Positions 51,301-55,114 of a stretch of DNA of 64,000 bases are shown piece after piece. Positions within the stretch are counted from its first letter, which is position 1. Every line of letters begins with the position of its first letter. The position numbers and the translations under genes are program-made. Below the pieces are notes generated by a model. It was not told the origin of the DNA and made no database searches. It was given only the letters and a program-made list of their open reading frames with translations. Location of the stretch: assembly GCA_921293015.1 (NCBI GenBank), contig OV121085.1, positions 24,379,911 to 24,443,910 on the forward strand, written 5' to 3'. This DNA comes from Phorcus lineatus (taxonomy: Eukaryota; Mollusca; Gastropoda; Trochida; Trochidae).

Positions 51301-54300
51301 CATGGTATCATGTAGATGCTAGCTTTGAAACAACCACCTTCCAGATATGTTCGCCACTAATGGCTGAAATATTGCCCAAGCGGCGTTAAACAATAACTCA
51401 CTCACTCCATATATGTATTTGTTACACATGGTAACATGTAGATGCCAGCTCCGAAACAATTCCCTTCCATATATGTATTAGTTACACAAGGTAACATGTA
51501 GATGCCAGCTCCGAAAGAACCACCTTCCATATATGTATTTGTTACACATGGTAACATGTAGATGCCAGCTCCGAAACAATTCCCTTCCATATATGTATTA
51601 GTTACACAAGGTAACATGTAGATGCCAGCTCCGAAACAACCACCTTCTATATATGTTTTTGTTACACATGCTAACATGTAGATGCCAGCTCCGAAACAAT
51701 TCCCTTCCATATATGTATTTGTTACACAAGGTAACATGTAGATGCCAGCTCCGAAACAACCACCTTCTATATATGTTTTTGTTACACATGCTAACATGTA
51801 GATGCCAGCTCCGAAACAATTCCCTTCCATATATGTACTAGTTACTCATACTGACATGTAGATGCCAGCTCCGAAACAACCACCTTCCATATATGTATTT
51901 GTTACACAAGGTAACATGTAGATGCCAGCTCCGAAACAACCACCTTCCATATATGTATTTGTTACATATGGTAACATATAGATGCCAGCTCCGAAACAAC
52001 CACCTTCAATATATGTATTTGTTATACGTGGTAACATGTAGATGCCAGCTCCGAAACAGCCACCTTTAATATATGTATTTGTTACACATGGTAACATGTA
52101 GATGCCAGCTCCGAAACAATTCCCTTCCATATATGTATTAGTTACACAAGGTAACATGTAGATGCCAGCTCCAAAACAACCACCTTCCATATATGTTCTA
52201 GTTACTCATACTGACATGTAGATGCCAGCTCCGAAACAGCTCCCTTCCATTTATATATTTGTTACACATGGTAACATGTAGATGCCAGCTCCGAAACAAC
52301 CACCTTCTATATATGTATTTGTTACACAAGGTAACATGTAGATGCCAGCTCCGAAACAACCACCTTCAATATATGTATTTGTTATACGTGGTCACATGTA
52401 GATGCCAGCTCCGAAACAGCCACCTTCAATATATGTATTTGTTACTCATACTGACATGTAGATGCCACTTTGGAAACAACATCTTCCATATACATTTATG
52501 TATTTGTTACACATGTCGACAAGTAGATGCCAATTTTCATTGTTTTATGTCCTGATTATAATGTTATTTAGATAATTATTTGTTATACCATCTATTGGAA
52601 TATATGAATCAGAAACCTGTGGGAACCTCATCACCCGAGGTCGCCCGAAATTCAGACAGTTTGGGCTTCGAACTGACGCAATTACATATGCAGTTTTCGC
52701 AAAATGTTTCAAAATGTTTCTTTTCAATATACTCTCTTTCTTATCTTTTTTTTAATAAACATTAAGTTTTGCGTAATATGTTAAAACAAATTCATTCGGG
52801 GAGGTTCTAGAAATGACTTCAAGAAAGATGTTAACGAAATATTTGTTTAAATGTACTACCACTCCCATGCATGTATCTTATACACATTGTGACATTGTGA
52901 CAAATCGTAATATTTCAGGTTTTCAGCAGCAATTTTGTGAGGCAGTATGTGGTGACAAGCGATCCCCAGCACAGTAACTGGATGCACTATGTGCAGCTGA
53001 CTTCCAACACGAGCAGGGGTCAGCACAACTCTCTGGCCTGCCAGATGGATGGCGCCATTTACTTTTATACTGTAAAGCCTATTCCTGCAAACACGGAAAT
53101 CATCGTGACACACAGCAAAGAATATCTTGAGCGAATAGATTTACAAAGTTCACAGCACTTGAGTAAGTGAAACAAATTAACGTTTCATACAAATATCACA
53201 AACGTATGTGAATAGAGCTCCGTTACGGTGTATAAGAATAAAAATCCTGGCAAATGTAGAGTGATTCATTTCCCCATACAACGTTCAACATCAACTTGTA
53301 AGATTTAAATGATATACAAAAAGTCCAATTTTTAAAAGCTGAAGTTCAGATATATTTGTAAATTGTAAATATGTGTCCATGGCTTTTCTGTAAATAGTGA
53401 CTTTAATTTTTCATACGTCCTCTTTTTCGCAGAAGCACAGAATTCGGAAAAGCAAGCATATACACCATCATTTCAGAATTGGTTTTCAAACAATCGTCTC
53501 AAGAAAGAACACAAACAAGATTGTAAAGAACCACCTGTTGATGGGTCCCAGGGGTCCCAGGCAACCATCATCGATTACAGTATGAACAAGAGAATTGTTT
53601 TTTCACTAGACCCCAATACACAAGGTTATATTACACAAGCTGGTAAATCCTCAGCAAGTTTAATTGAGCAGACAGTAATTGAAAACTTAACAACAAACAA
53701 TGAAAAAGCAGCTACCAAATCCTCAACAACTGCTAATGACAAAACAGCTTTCAAGTTTTCTTCAAATGATAATGGAGCAAAAGATTTAGATCAACCAATA
53801 CCAGTTTTAAATCAAATCTTACCAGCAGATAGCTCACCAAAAACTCATAAAAATAGTATCCAAAAATGTGGATCGTACAACGGAAAGAGAAAAAATGGAA
53901 TTGAAACTCTCTTGTTGAAGAAAATGATTGAAGAAGGTCATGAAGTGAATGAAAGCTTATTGAACACTAGCTTGTGCTCACCACATCCATTGATCCGTAA
54001 AGATGCACCTTTCTCAGAGAAGAAGAGATATGAATCAAAGGATTCACTGAATCTTTTACCAAGTCAAGAGCACCCCTTCATCACAAGTTCAGTACCTTTC
54101 AAAACGAACCCCTTTATAAAAAACCCAATGATTAAACAAGAAGATTCTTTCAATTTAGTACACAGCACAACAAGACCAACGTTCACCACACCTGTTTATT
54201 TCCCATCTCATCCAATGATTCCTTTGAATCATCTGTATCCGTTTTCACCCTTCAGTGGATTGGCGAATTGGCCAATATATCCTTACCCGCCACTCCCAGT

Positions 54301-55114
54301 GCCTAATCCTAATGGTGCTCCGTTTCAGAAATCTAACCCGCAAACCTTTGGAGATCATGTTTTAAATCTTAGTAAACCAAAATCTGACTGCGACCTGAGG
54401 GGATATAGAGCCTTACCGTACCCATTGAAAAAGAAAGATGGAAAGATGCATTATGAATGTAATGTATGCTATAAAACATTTGGACAACTCTCTAATTTAA
54501 AGGTTCATTTGAGAACACACACGGGTGAAAGACCATTTGTTTGTCAAACATGCAGCAAAGGGTTTACACAACTAGCACATCTGCAAAAGCATCATCTTGT
54601 GCACACAGGAGAGAAACCCCACGAATGCCACACATGTGGTAAGCGCTTCAGCAGCACAAGTAACTTGAAAACACACATGAGGTTACACAGCGGAGAAAAG
54701 CCGTTTCATTGTAAACATTGCCCTGCTAAGTTTACACAGTTTGTTCATCTAAAATTGCACAGAAGACTTCACACAAACGAGCGACCCTACGAGTGTCCAC
54801 AATGCAACAGGAAGTACATCAGTGCTAGTGGTCTCAAAACTCATTGGAAGACAGGTAGTTGTGTGCCAACAGGTTCAGTGGCTGATTACAATACTCTTAT
54901 AGATAGCACAGTTTCTATGAATAAGGAACTTGACTTGAGCAACGATTTTATTGTTTCTCATTTCGGAGAGGGTGTTGAGGAGGTTTGTGATCTTAAGCGC
55001 CCGGAACAACGAGCAAGCAGCAACAGCAGTGAGTGCAGCTACGAGGGGAAGCAGATTGGTTTGACAGCAGCCTACACACATCTTCCTTTTAATTCACTGA
55101 CTCAAGATACCTAA
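15185..55114 (+). CDS. PRDM1: PRDM1/Blimp-1 transcriptional repressor, full spliced coding region
   Basis: Join 15185-15343, 31490-31612, 52919-53162 and 53433-55114: 2208 nt, 735 aa plus stop, similar to vertebrate Blimp-1 (about 790-825 aa). In known animals Blimp-1 is a nuclear DNA-binding repressor that drives terminal differentiation and recruits corepressors. Regions: acidic N-terminus with CVYIVNDRP and ASLPRNL (residues ~20-45), PR domain (~40-165), Ser/Asn-rich linker, Pro-rich [13 protein letters not shown] (~445-475), then five zinc fingers (516-652) and an acidic tail. All three junctions have GT-AG borders and matching phase (0, 0, 1). The 15185 start has purine at -3 and G at +4; the frame stays open back to the acceptor at 15146, so an upstream coding exon is possible. 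Assignment to PRDM1 rather than another PRDM rests on the finger array and the IVNDRP/SLPRN block. Confidence 0.93.
16010..16410. repeat. dispersed repeat, copy 1
   Basis: Shares with 21310-21690, in the same orientation, the blocks 'aacataacccagttgaaa', 'agataaatgag', 'gagaagtgaagcc', 'tcatcg.cgctacgagcgt' and 'aaattagtaaaag'. It contains a run of about 15 G at 16137-16152. No coding potential is visible, and its type is unknown. Both copies sit in PRDM1 intron 1. Confidence 0.75.
16960..17220 (-). pseudogene. LINE reverse-transcriptase fragment
   Basis: On the minus strand a broken frame reads [17 protein letters not shown] around 17075-17030, the reverse-transcriptase motif A (F.DF.KAFD). 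Before it comes [14 protein letters not shown], the segment that normally precedes it. Stops and frame changes are present. The fragment at 60700-61440 looks like a relative. Confidence 0.65.
17660..18068. mobile_element. TA-flanked DNA element, copy 1 (left part missing)
   Basis: Homologous over ~350 bp to 48825-49170, sharing 'tgaatacagttta', 'aacgagaattt'-like and 'ctgagaagatacattttaaa' blocks and 'cgcacgtattatt...cgtcagctc'. Its right end (tccgaacctcggtcagcttg, ccc, then TA at 18069) is the inverse of the left end of the other copy at 48287. The two copies therefore complement each other and define the ends of one element. No coding capacity. Confidence 0.65.
18071..19475. other. intronic sequence, nothing recognised
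   Basis: AT-rich PRDM1 intron 1 DNA. I see no protein motif, long repeat or paired end in this stretch. Confidence 0.4.
19486..20960 (-). pseudogene. L1/Tx1-like LINE, end of endonuclease to start of reverse transcriptase
   Basis: Minus-strand reading from high to low coordinates gives, in broken frames, [19 protein letters not shown] and [11 protein letters not shown] (end of the APE endonuclease, ~20540-20420). A charged linker follows with [16 protein letters not shown] (~20000). Then comes the start of the reverse transcriptase, [20 protein letters not shown] followed by [15 protein letters not shown], at 19776-19640. This order is that of L1/Tx1 ORF2. The polymerase active site is absent because the copy ends at ~19480. 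It is not simply the missing half of 12150-13190, as the two lie 6 kb apart around a PRDM1 exon. Confidence 0.75.
21310..21690. repeat. dispersed repeat, copy 2
   Basis: Second copy of the 16010-16410 repeat, same orientation, about 5.3 kb away in the same intron. Here 'aaaggacagtcctttcggggt' precedes the shared block. The frame at 21451-21660 falls inside the repeat and is not conserved in copy 1. Confidence 0.75.
21691..22954. other. intronic sequence, no gene
   Basis: PRDM1 intron 1 DNA. A GC-richer patch at 22300-22480 (gcaaagccgaggggggtatt, then gtccgcccgtcc) looks like a repeat remnant, but I cannot name it. The 100-aa frame at 22251-22553 has no recognisable content. Confidence 0.4.
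22963..24154. mobile_element. 1192-bp TIR element with exact 8-bp target-site duplication (hAT-like, non-autonomous)
   Basis: The ends are inverted repeats of about 46 bp with two mismatches; each starts ggcctaagagtaattgaggg. The flanks are an exact 8-bp direct repeat, aaattctt, at 22955-22962 and 24155-24162. An 8-bp duplication is typical of hAT (and P) transposons; the GGCC start is not the common hAT CA(G) start, so the superfamily is uncertain. The only notable frame is 23428-23652 (-), without motif. Inside lies a recurrent decamer, tttggttgca, on both strands (see findings). Confidence 0.85.
24163..24921. other. intronic sequence before the DIRS element
   Basis: AT-rich, with no gene. 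The GC-richer last ~60 bases (aacgacgcgcg) may be the outermost 5' end of the DIRS element, because the right inverted arm stops at the base corresponding to 24922. Confidence 0.4.
24922..25468 (+). repeat. left arm of the DIRS inverted repeat
   Basis: Pairs with 28269-28798. It holds the start of gag ([14 protein letters not shown] at 24959). A 17-bp insertion, a partial duplication giving gtggcggt twice around 25090-25115, shifts the gag frame here. The right arm lacks it and keeps the frame. Confidence 0.92.
24959..26098 (+). pseudogene. DIRS gag-like ORF1, frameshifted
   Basis: Three frame segments cover one protein. It starts [20 protein letters not shown]; the 17-bp insertion near 25095 shifts the frame; a coiled-coil-like stretch follows ([19 protein letters not shown]); and a second shift lies near 25580. 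The end (25565-26098) carries [20 protein letters not shown], then [14 protein letters not shown]. This Cys/His-rich module with an FN pair is usual at the C-terminus of DIRS gag proteins and probably binds nucleic acid. Not translatable as one protein in this copy. Confidence 0.8.
26128..27690 (+). pseudogene. DIRS reverse transcriptase-RNase H, one in-frame stop
   Basis: In the intact element this polyprotein copies the RNA genome. Visible motifs: [37 protein letters not shown] (motif A), [14 protein letters not shown] (motif B), YLDDFLIV (catalytic YLDD at 26716-26727) and FLGVEI. After an in-frame TAA at 26926-26928 the same frame continues: [17 protein letters not shown], then RNase H with [37 protein letters not shown] and [16 protein letters not shown]. 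The stop is the only lesion seen in ~520 codons. There is no clear ATG; upstream sequence is open from about 26128. No DNA adenine methyltransferase domain, found in some DIRS elements, was seen. Confidence 0.9.
27605..28270 (+). pseudogene. DIRS tyrosine recombinase, truncated before HxxR and Tyr
   Basis: Overlaps the RNase H ORF by ~86 bp in another frame, as is usual in DIRS. The N-terminal SAM-like core-binding part is clear ([50 protein letters not shown]). It is followed by [14 protein letters not shown], which carries the first catalytic Arg. The normal rest (strands, HxxR and the nucleophilic Tyr) is missing: the frame ends 65 codons later, where the inverted arm begins at ~28269. The recombinase could not catalyse integration. 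Confidence 0.85.
28269..28798 (-). repeat. right arm of the DIRS inverted repeat, carrying an intact gag start
   Basis: The reverse complement matches 24922-25468 at about 98%. On the minus strand the gag start [14 protein letters not shown] lies at 28761. The frame stays open through the whole arm ([45 protein letters not shown]), without the insertion that breaks the left arm. The frame then runs by chance into antisense recombinase sequence, so the 229-aa minus ORF is a chimera, not a gene. Confidence 0.92.
28799..30395. other. intronic sequence with a short-repeat patch
   Basis: No gene. At 29876-29960 there is a small hairpin (cccgcaaagctttttgcggg) followed by short repeats of 'ccgtaattc', then sequence like that of common unclassified marine-invertebrate repeats. 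A GC-richer patch at 29170-29290 has no recognisable motif. Confidence 0.4.
30396..30890 (-). mobile_element. TA-flanked MITE, copy C, inverted, ends degraded
   Basis: The reverse complement follows the interior of the copies at 43248-43873 and 46311-46896. Shared blocks include 'gaaaatgtgaccccttctgtctattt', 'cattaaagaatgg...tattttacacattgaca', 'gttcaaaccaaacc', 'gtaatagtttttggcagg' and 'gcattgcg/gcgttgcg'. The terminal ~50 bp at each end are unrecognisable. Lies in PRDM1 intron 1. Confidence 0.75.
30891..31489. other. intronic sequence before PRDM1 PR exon 1
   Basis: No gene recognised. It ends with the acceptor aataacttttaaattgcag at 31489. Confidence 0.5.
31490..31612 (+). CDS. PRDM1: PRDM1 PR-domain exon 1 (41 codons)
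   Basis: Too short for simple ORF calling, but clear: acceptor aaattgcag ends at 31489, donor gtaagt starts at 31613, and the length of 123 nt keeps phase 0 on both sides. It encodes [20 protein letters not shown], then [21 protein letters not shown]. The [10 protein letters not shown] core is the first strand and turn of the PR (SET-related) domain, where vertebrate Blimp-1 has IPKGTRFGPL. It is isolated between two very large introns. Confidence 0.92.
31613..32242. other. start of PRDM1 intron 2, nothing recognised
   Basis: Begins with donor gtaagtcg. No repeat or coding signal is seen up to the SINE. Confidence 0.4.
32243..32570 (+). mobile_element. tRNA-derived SINE with target-site duplication
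   Basis: The head is tRNA-like: gcgggataacgcagtg resembles the pol III A box, and ggtccgttgctcaaatc occupies the B-box position. A ~250-bp body follows, and the tail contains aaagcggcgttaaacc followed by cacctcacctaacctcacc. The direct repeat ttgaaagca flanks it at 32234-32242 and 32571-32579. It shares its head with the fragment at 1-42 and its ggcgttaaac tail block with 51350-51410. The tail style is common in gastropod genomes. Confidence 0.85.
33042..33916 (+). pseudogene. LINE ORF1 protein (coiled coil plus RRM-like), one frameshift
   Basis: The first part (33042-33509, 155 aa) is basic and Ser/Lys-rich at the start ([19 protein letters not shown]) and helical near its end. A one-base shift near 33500 moves to the frame of 33506-33916. 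There the coiled coil [20 protein letters not shown] leads into [39 protein letters not shown] and [19 protein letters not shown]. This is the RNA-binding arrangement of L1/CR1-type ORF1 proteins, which coat LINE RNA. Repairing the single shift in thought would give ~290 aa. Confidence 0.85.
34456..37277 (+). pseudogene. LINE ORF2: 2A, APE endonuclease, reverse transcriptase; broken
   Basis: The N-terminus (34456-) has a hydrophobic stretch, then the 2A motif at residues 90-100. Endonuclease signs follow: [41 protein letters not shown] (35178-35215) and a degraded SDH block (35380-35400). Reverse transcriptase: ASGPD (36092), [15 protein letters not shown] with [45 protein letters not shown] (motif A, usually KAFD), [19 protein letters not shown], and RRFVDDSSL (motif C) at ~36700. 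The end is LRLLKYVLC...[14 protein letters not shown]. Stops at 35053, 35337, ~35508, 36119, 36469 and 36562, plus at least one frameshift, make it dead. Confidence 0.88.
34723..34755 (+). other. 2A (StopGo) peptide coding site
   Basis: Codons read [11 protein letters not shown], fitting the D-[VI]-E-x-N-P-G-P consensus at which ribosomes skip the Gly-Pro bond and release an upstream peptide. It is preceded by a leucine-rich run ([10 protein letters not shown]). In known APE-type LINEs of sea urchin and molluscs a 2A sits at this position, ahead of the endonuclease. The motif itself is undamaged in this otherwise broken ORF. Confidence 0.9.
37268..37355 (-). pseudogene. Polinton packaging ATPase, N-terminal fragment with Walker A
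   Basis: The minus strand reads [20 protein letters not shown], then [15 protein letters not shown] is a Walker A (P-loop) motif, and the short lead before it fits the start of the FtsK/HerA-like genome-packaging ATPase of Polinton/Maverick elements. Only the first ~28 codons are present, and the CR1-like LINE abuts on the left. The assignment is supported by the capsid pieces further right, and is otherwise tentative because P-loops are common. Confidence 0.65.
37356..38949. other. decayed DNA, probably Polinton-derived, no intact gene
   Basis: Fragments only. One frame at 37900-38115 (+) is Glu/Lys-rich ([20 protein letters not shown]), and further broken pieces ([19 protein letters not shown] near 38130) suggest a former ORF. 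On the minus strand 38413-38598 starts [20 protein letters not shown] without known motif. An A run (~16) lies at 37697-37712. By position these may be Polinton leftovers, but I cannot prove it. Confidence 0.4.
38950..40035 (-). pseudogene. Tc1-type transposase relic, several frameshifts
   Basis: The minus strand starts [20 protein letters not shown] at 40032, followed by [20 protein letters not shown] (helix-turn-helix). The middle part (39770-39456) has [10 protein letters not shown] in a shifted frame, the first catalytic Asp. The last part (39475-39221) has [27 protein letters not shown] (second Asp), and [20 protein letters not shown] read across a shift, where Asp replaces the usual Glu (SPDLxPIEH). 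Frame changes make it inactive. The family differs from the Tc1 at 1522-2488. Confidence 0.85.
40283..40752. mobile_element. 470-bp hAT-type MITE with perfect TIRs and 8-bp TSD
   Basis: The terminal inverted repeats are 26 bp and perfect (40283-40308 and 40727-40752), starting cacaggccctcggatcatta. The exact 8-bp direct repeat gtcgggat flanks them at 40275-40282 and 40753-40760. An 8-bp TSD and a CA...TG end fit the hAT superfamily. No coding capacity. A second inverted pair lies inside (gagagatctcattgg near 40645 and ccaatgagatctctctc near 40710). The 80-aa minus frame at 40224-40466 crosses the left end and is spurious. Confidence 0.9.
40761..42341. other. intronic sequence, no gene recognised
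   Basis: PRDM1 intron 2 DNA without named features. Short repeated phrases of 'agggctaaaaaagata' type occur at 41577-41650. No long open frame. Confidence 0.4.
42342..42620 (-). pseudogene. possible Polinton structural-protein fragment
   Basis: The minus strand around 42500-42400 reads [20 protein letters not shown], then [16 protein letters not shown]. The N-terminal wording resembles a Polinton minor structural (penton-like) protein as I remember that family, but it is short and broken. Position between other Polinton pieces supports it. The 86-aa + frame here is the shadow of this segment. Confidence 0.35.
42621..43245. other. decayed DNA, perhaps Polinton-derived
   Basis: The + strand near 42940-43090 gives a broken hydrophilic string ([17 protein letters not shown]) suggesting a former coding region. 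The minus 88-aa frame opposite is probably a shadow. Not assignable. Confidence 0.35.
43248..43873. mobile_element. TA-flanked MITE with ~67-bp TIRs, copy A
   Basis: Both ends begin cagctgc and carry the inverted blocks 'agtttgttcac' and 'tagtgcaaatatcatgtaat'. TA flanks are at 43246-43247 and 43874-43875. Length is 626 bp. It is the same family as copy B (46311-46896) and copy C (30396-30890). TA duplication suggests mobilisation by a Tc1/mariner transposase. No coding potential. Confidence 0.88.
43880..44459 (+). pseudogene. unrecognised ORF remnant with C-terminal membrane segment, Polinton neighbourhood
   Basis: From ~43905 the + strand reads [20 protein letters not shown], then [17 protein letters not shown] and [19 protein letters not shown]. 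It then breaks with stops and frame changes, resuming in 44253-44459. There it ends in a hydrophobic anchor ([14 protein letters not shown]) just before the stop. I do not recognise the family. The position between MITE copy A and capsid pieces suggests one of the unnamed Polinton genes. Confidence 0.4.
44460..45352. other. decayed DNA, no gene recognised
   Basis: Only short frames at 44597-44779 and 44904-45155, without motif. Antisense fragments of a former ORF are possible. Confidence 0.35.
45353..45559 (-). pseudogene. short unrecognised ORF, Polinton neighbourhood
   Basis: 68 aa starting [20 protein letters not shown] at 45559; acidic then basic at the start, hydrophobic helix later ([14 protein letters not shown]). 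No named family. The ATG and codon content look more gene-like than the neighbouring frames, but it may be only the N-terminus of a broken gene. Confidence 0.35.
45560..46019. other. decayed DNA between Polinton pieces
   Basis: No gene recognised. The 113-aa minus frame at 45802-46143 is mostly antisense to the capsid-like piece and is not supported. Confidence 0.4.
46020..47432 (+). pseudogene. Polinton major capsid protein remnant, split by a MITE
   Basis: Two halves of one former gene flank MITE copy B. Left (46059-46300): [20 protein letters not shown], then [20 protein letters not shown]. Right (46900-47432): [20 protein letters not shown], then [20 protein letters not shown], and the end [20 protein letters not shown]. 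This wording and order match Polinton/Maverick major capsid proteins as I know them. Stops and frameshifts are present besides the insertion (46311-46896). Old, non-functional copy. Confidence 0.7.
46311..46896. mobile_element. TA-flanked MITE with long TIRs, copy B, inside the capsid pseudogene
   Basis: The left end is cagcttcataccaaaagttt; the right end is the inverse with cagctgcatatcaaaatttt. TA flanks are at 46309-46310 and 46897-46898. Length is 586 bp, and the interior is collinear with copy A. It interrupts the capsid-like reading, so it arrived after the Polinton. Confidence 0.88.
47433..48286 (+). pseudogene. probable further Polinton ORF remnant
   Basis: The frame at 47587-47919 (110 aa) has [20 protein letters not shown] and a tail with [20 protein letters not shown]. 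Pieces after it ([20 protein letters not shown] near 48060-48110; [20 protein letters not shown] near 48200) look like a continuing, frame-broken protein. I cannot name the family. The location right after the capsid piece supports a Polinton origin. Confidence 0.4.
48287..49172. mobile_element. TA-flanked DNA element, copy 2 (right end missing)
   Basis: The left end is gggcaaacttatcgaggttc after TA at 48285-48286. It is the inverse of the right end of copy 1 at 18068. The part 48825-49170 matches 17660-18015. The right end is replaced by the LINE starting at ~49172. The first ~50 codons of the 138-aa frame at 49025 belong to this repeat, not to the LINE. Confidence 0.65.
49172..51056 (+). 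pseudogene. I/Nimb-type LINE fragment with reverse transcriptase and RNase H
   Basis: Reverse-transcriptase pieces: [20 protein letters not shown] (motif A, 49220-49280), [14 protein letters not shown] and [13 protein letters not shown]; the polymerase motif C region near 49470 is degraded. RNase H (50224-50772): [48 protein letters not shown] and [20 protein letters not shown]. The four acidic/His positions of RNase H are present. The end (50821-51036) has [19 protein letters not shown], a Cys/His motif found at the end of I-clade ORF2. An RNase H after the reverse transcriptase marks the I group. Frameshifts and stops separate the parts. Confidence 0.85.
51235..52530. repeat. 60-bp minisatellite, ~20 copies with higher-order pattern
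   Basis: The unit gttacacatggtaacatgta, then gatgccagctccgaaacaac and caccttccatatatgtattt, is exactly 60 bp over 18 consecutive copies from 51421 to 52500. Two diverged copies lie upstream and a partial one after. Two variants alternate in the left half (caattccc...tatta with acaagg, and caaccacc...tattt with acatgg), giving a 120-bp higher-order unit. Because 60 is a multiple of three, minus-strand frames of 142 and 114 aa with a 20-aa period stay open. I regard them as incidental. Ends ~390 bp before PRDM1 exon 52919. Confidence 0.93.
51350..51409 (+). repeat. SINE 3' tail inside the minisatellite
   Basis: tcgccactaatggctgaaat, then attgcccaagcggcgttaaa and caataactcactcactc interrupt the 60-bp repeat. 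The phase of the repeat before and after differs by 6 bp modulo 60. The ggcgttaaac block is shared with the SINE at 32243-32570. Confidence 0.75.
52919..53162 (+). CDS. PRDM1: PRDM1 PR-domain exon 2
   Basis: The acceptor atatttcag ends at 52918 and the donor gtaagt starts at 53163. The 244 nt begin in phase 0 and end one base into a codon. It encodes [29 protein letters not shown] and [19 protein letters not shown]. These align with vertebrate [28 protein letters not shown] and ELLVWYCRDFAERL. The alternative AG 8 bases downstream would break the phase, which favours 52919. The unusual point is THS in place of the well-conserved WYC. Confidence 0.92.
53163..53432 (+). other. PRDM1 intron 3 (270 bp)
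   Basis: Bounded by GT (gtaagtga) and AG (tctttttcgcag). Phase 1. It is about eighty times shorter than intron 2 and free of recognisable repeats. Confidence 0.9.
53433..55114 (+). CDS. PRDM1: PRDM1 last exon: linker, proline-rich region and all five zinc fingers
   Basis: The acceptor tctttttcgcag ends at 53432. The first two bases (aa) complete the codon begun at 53162, giving Lys, and the frame then stays open to TAA at 55112-55114. Fingers: [68 protein letters not shown], and a fifth [18 protein letters not shown] that ends in Cys (C2HC), as in vertebrate Blimp-1. TGERPF, TGEKPH and SGEKPF linkers separate the first four. The preceding [11 protein letters not shown] is also diagnostic. 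LNLSKPK before it resembles, but does not match, a CtBP-binding PxDLS motif. The whole finger array lies in a single exon. Confidence 0.96.

Noticed and set aside
51402-52190. Minus-strand ORFs of 142 and 114 aa with 20-aa repeats as a repetitive secreted or structural protein
   Set aside because: They follow directly from a 60-bp non-coding tandem unit without stops; there is no start-region, signal peptide or flanking exon evidence, and + strand frames are also partly open.
51421-52500. CRISPR-like array
   Set aside because: Units are directly adjacent without unique spacers, and the genome is eukaryotic.
52927-53162. Alternative PRDM1 acceptor at the second AG (ttttcag at 52926)
   Set aside because: It would give phase 2 against a phase 0 donor at 31612 and break the frame.
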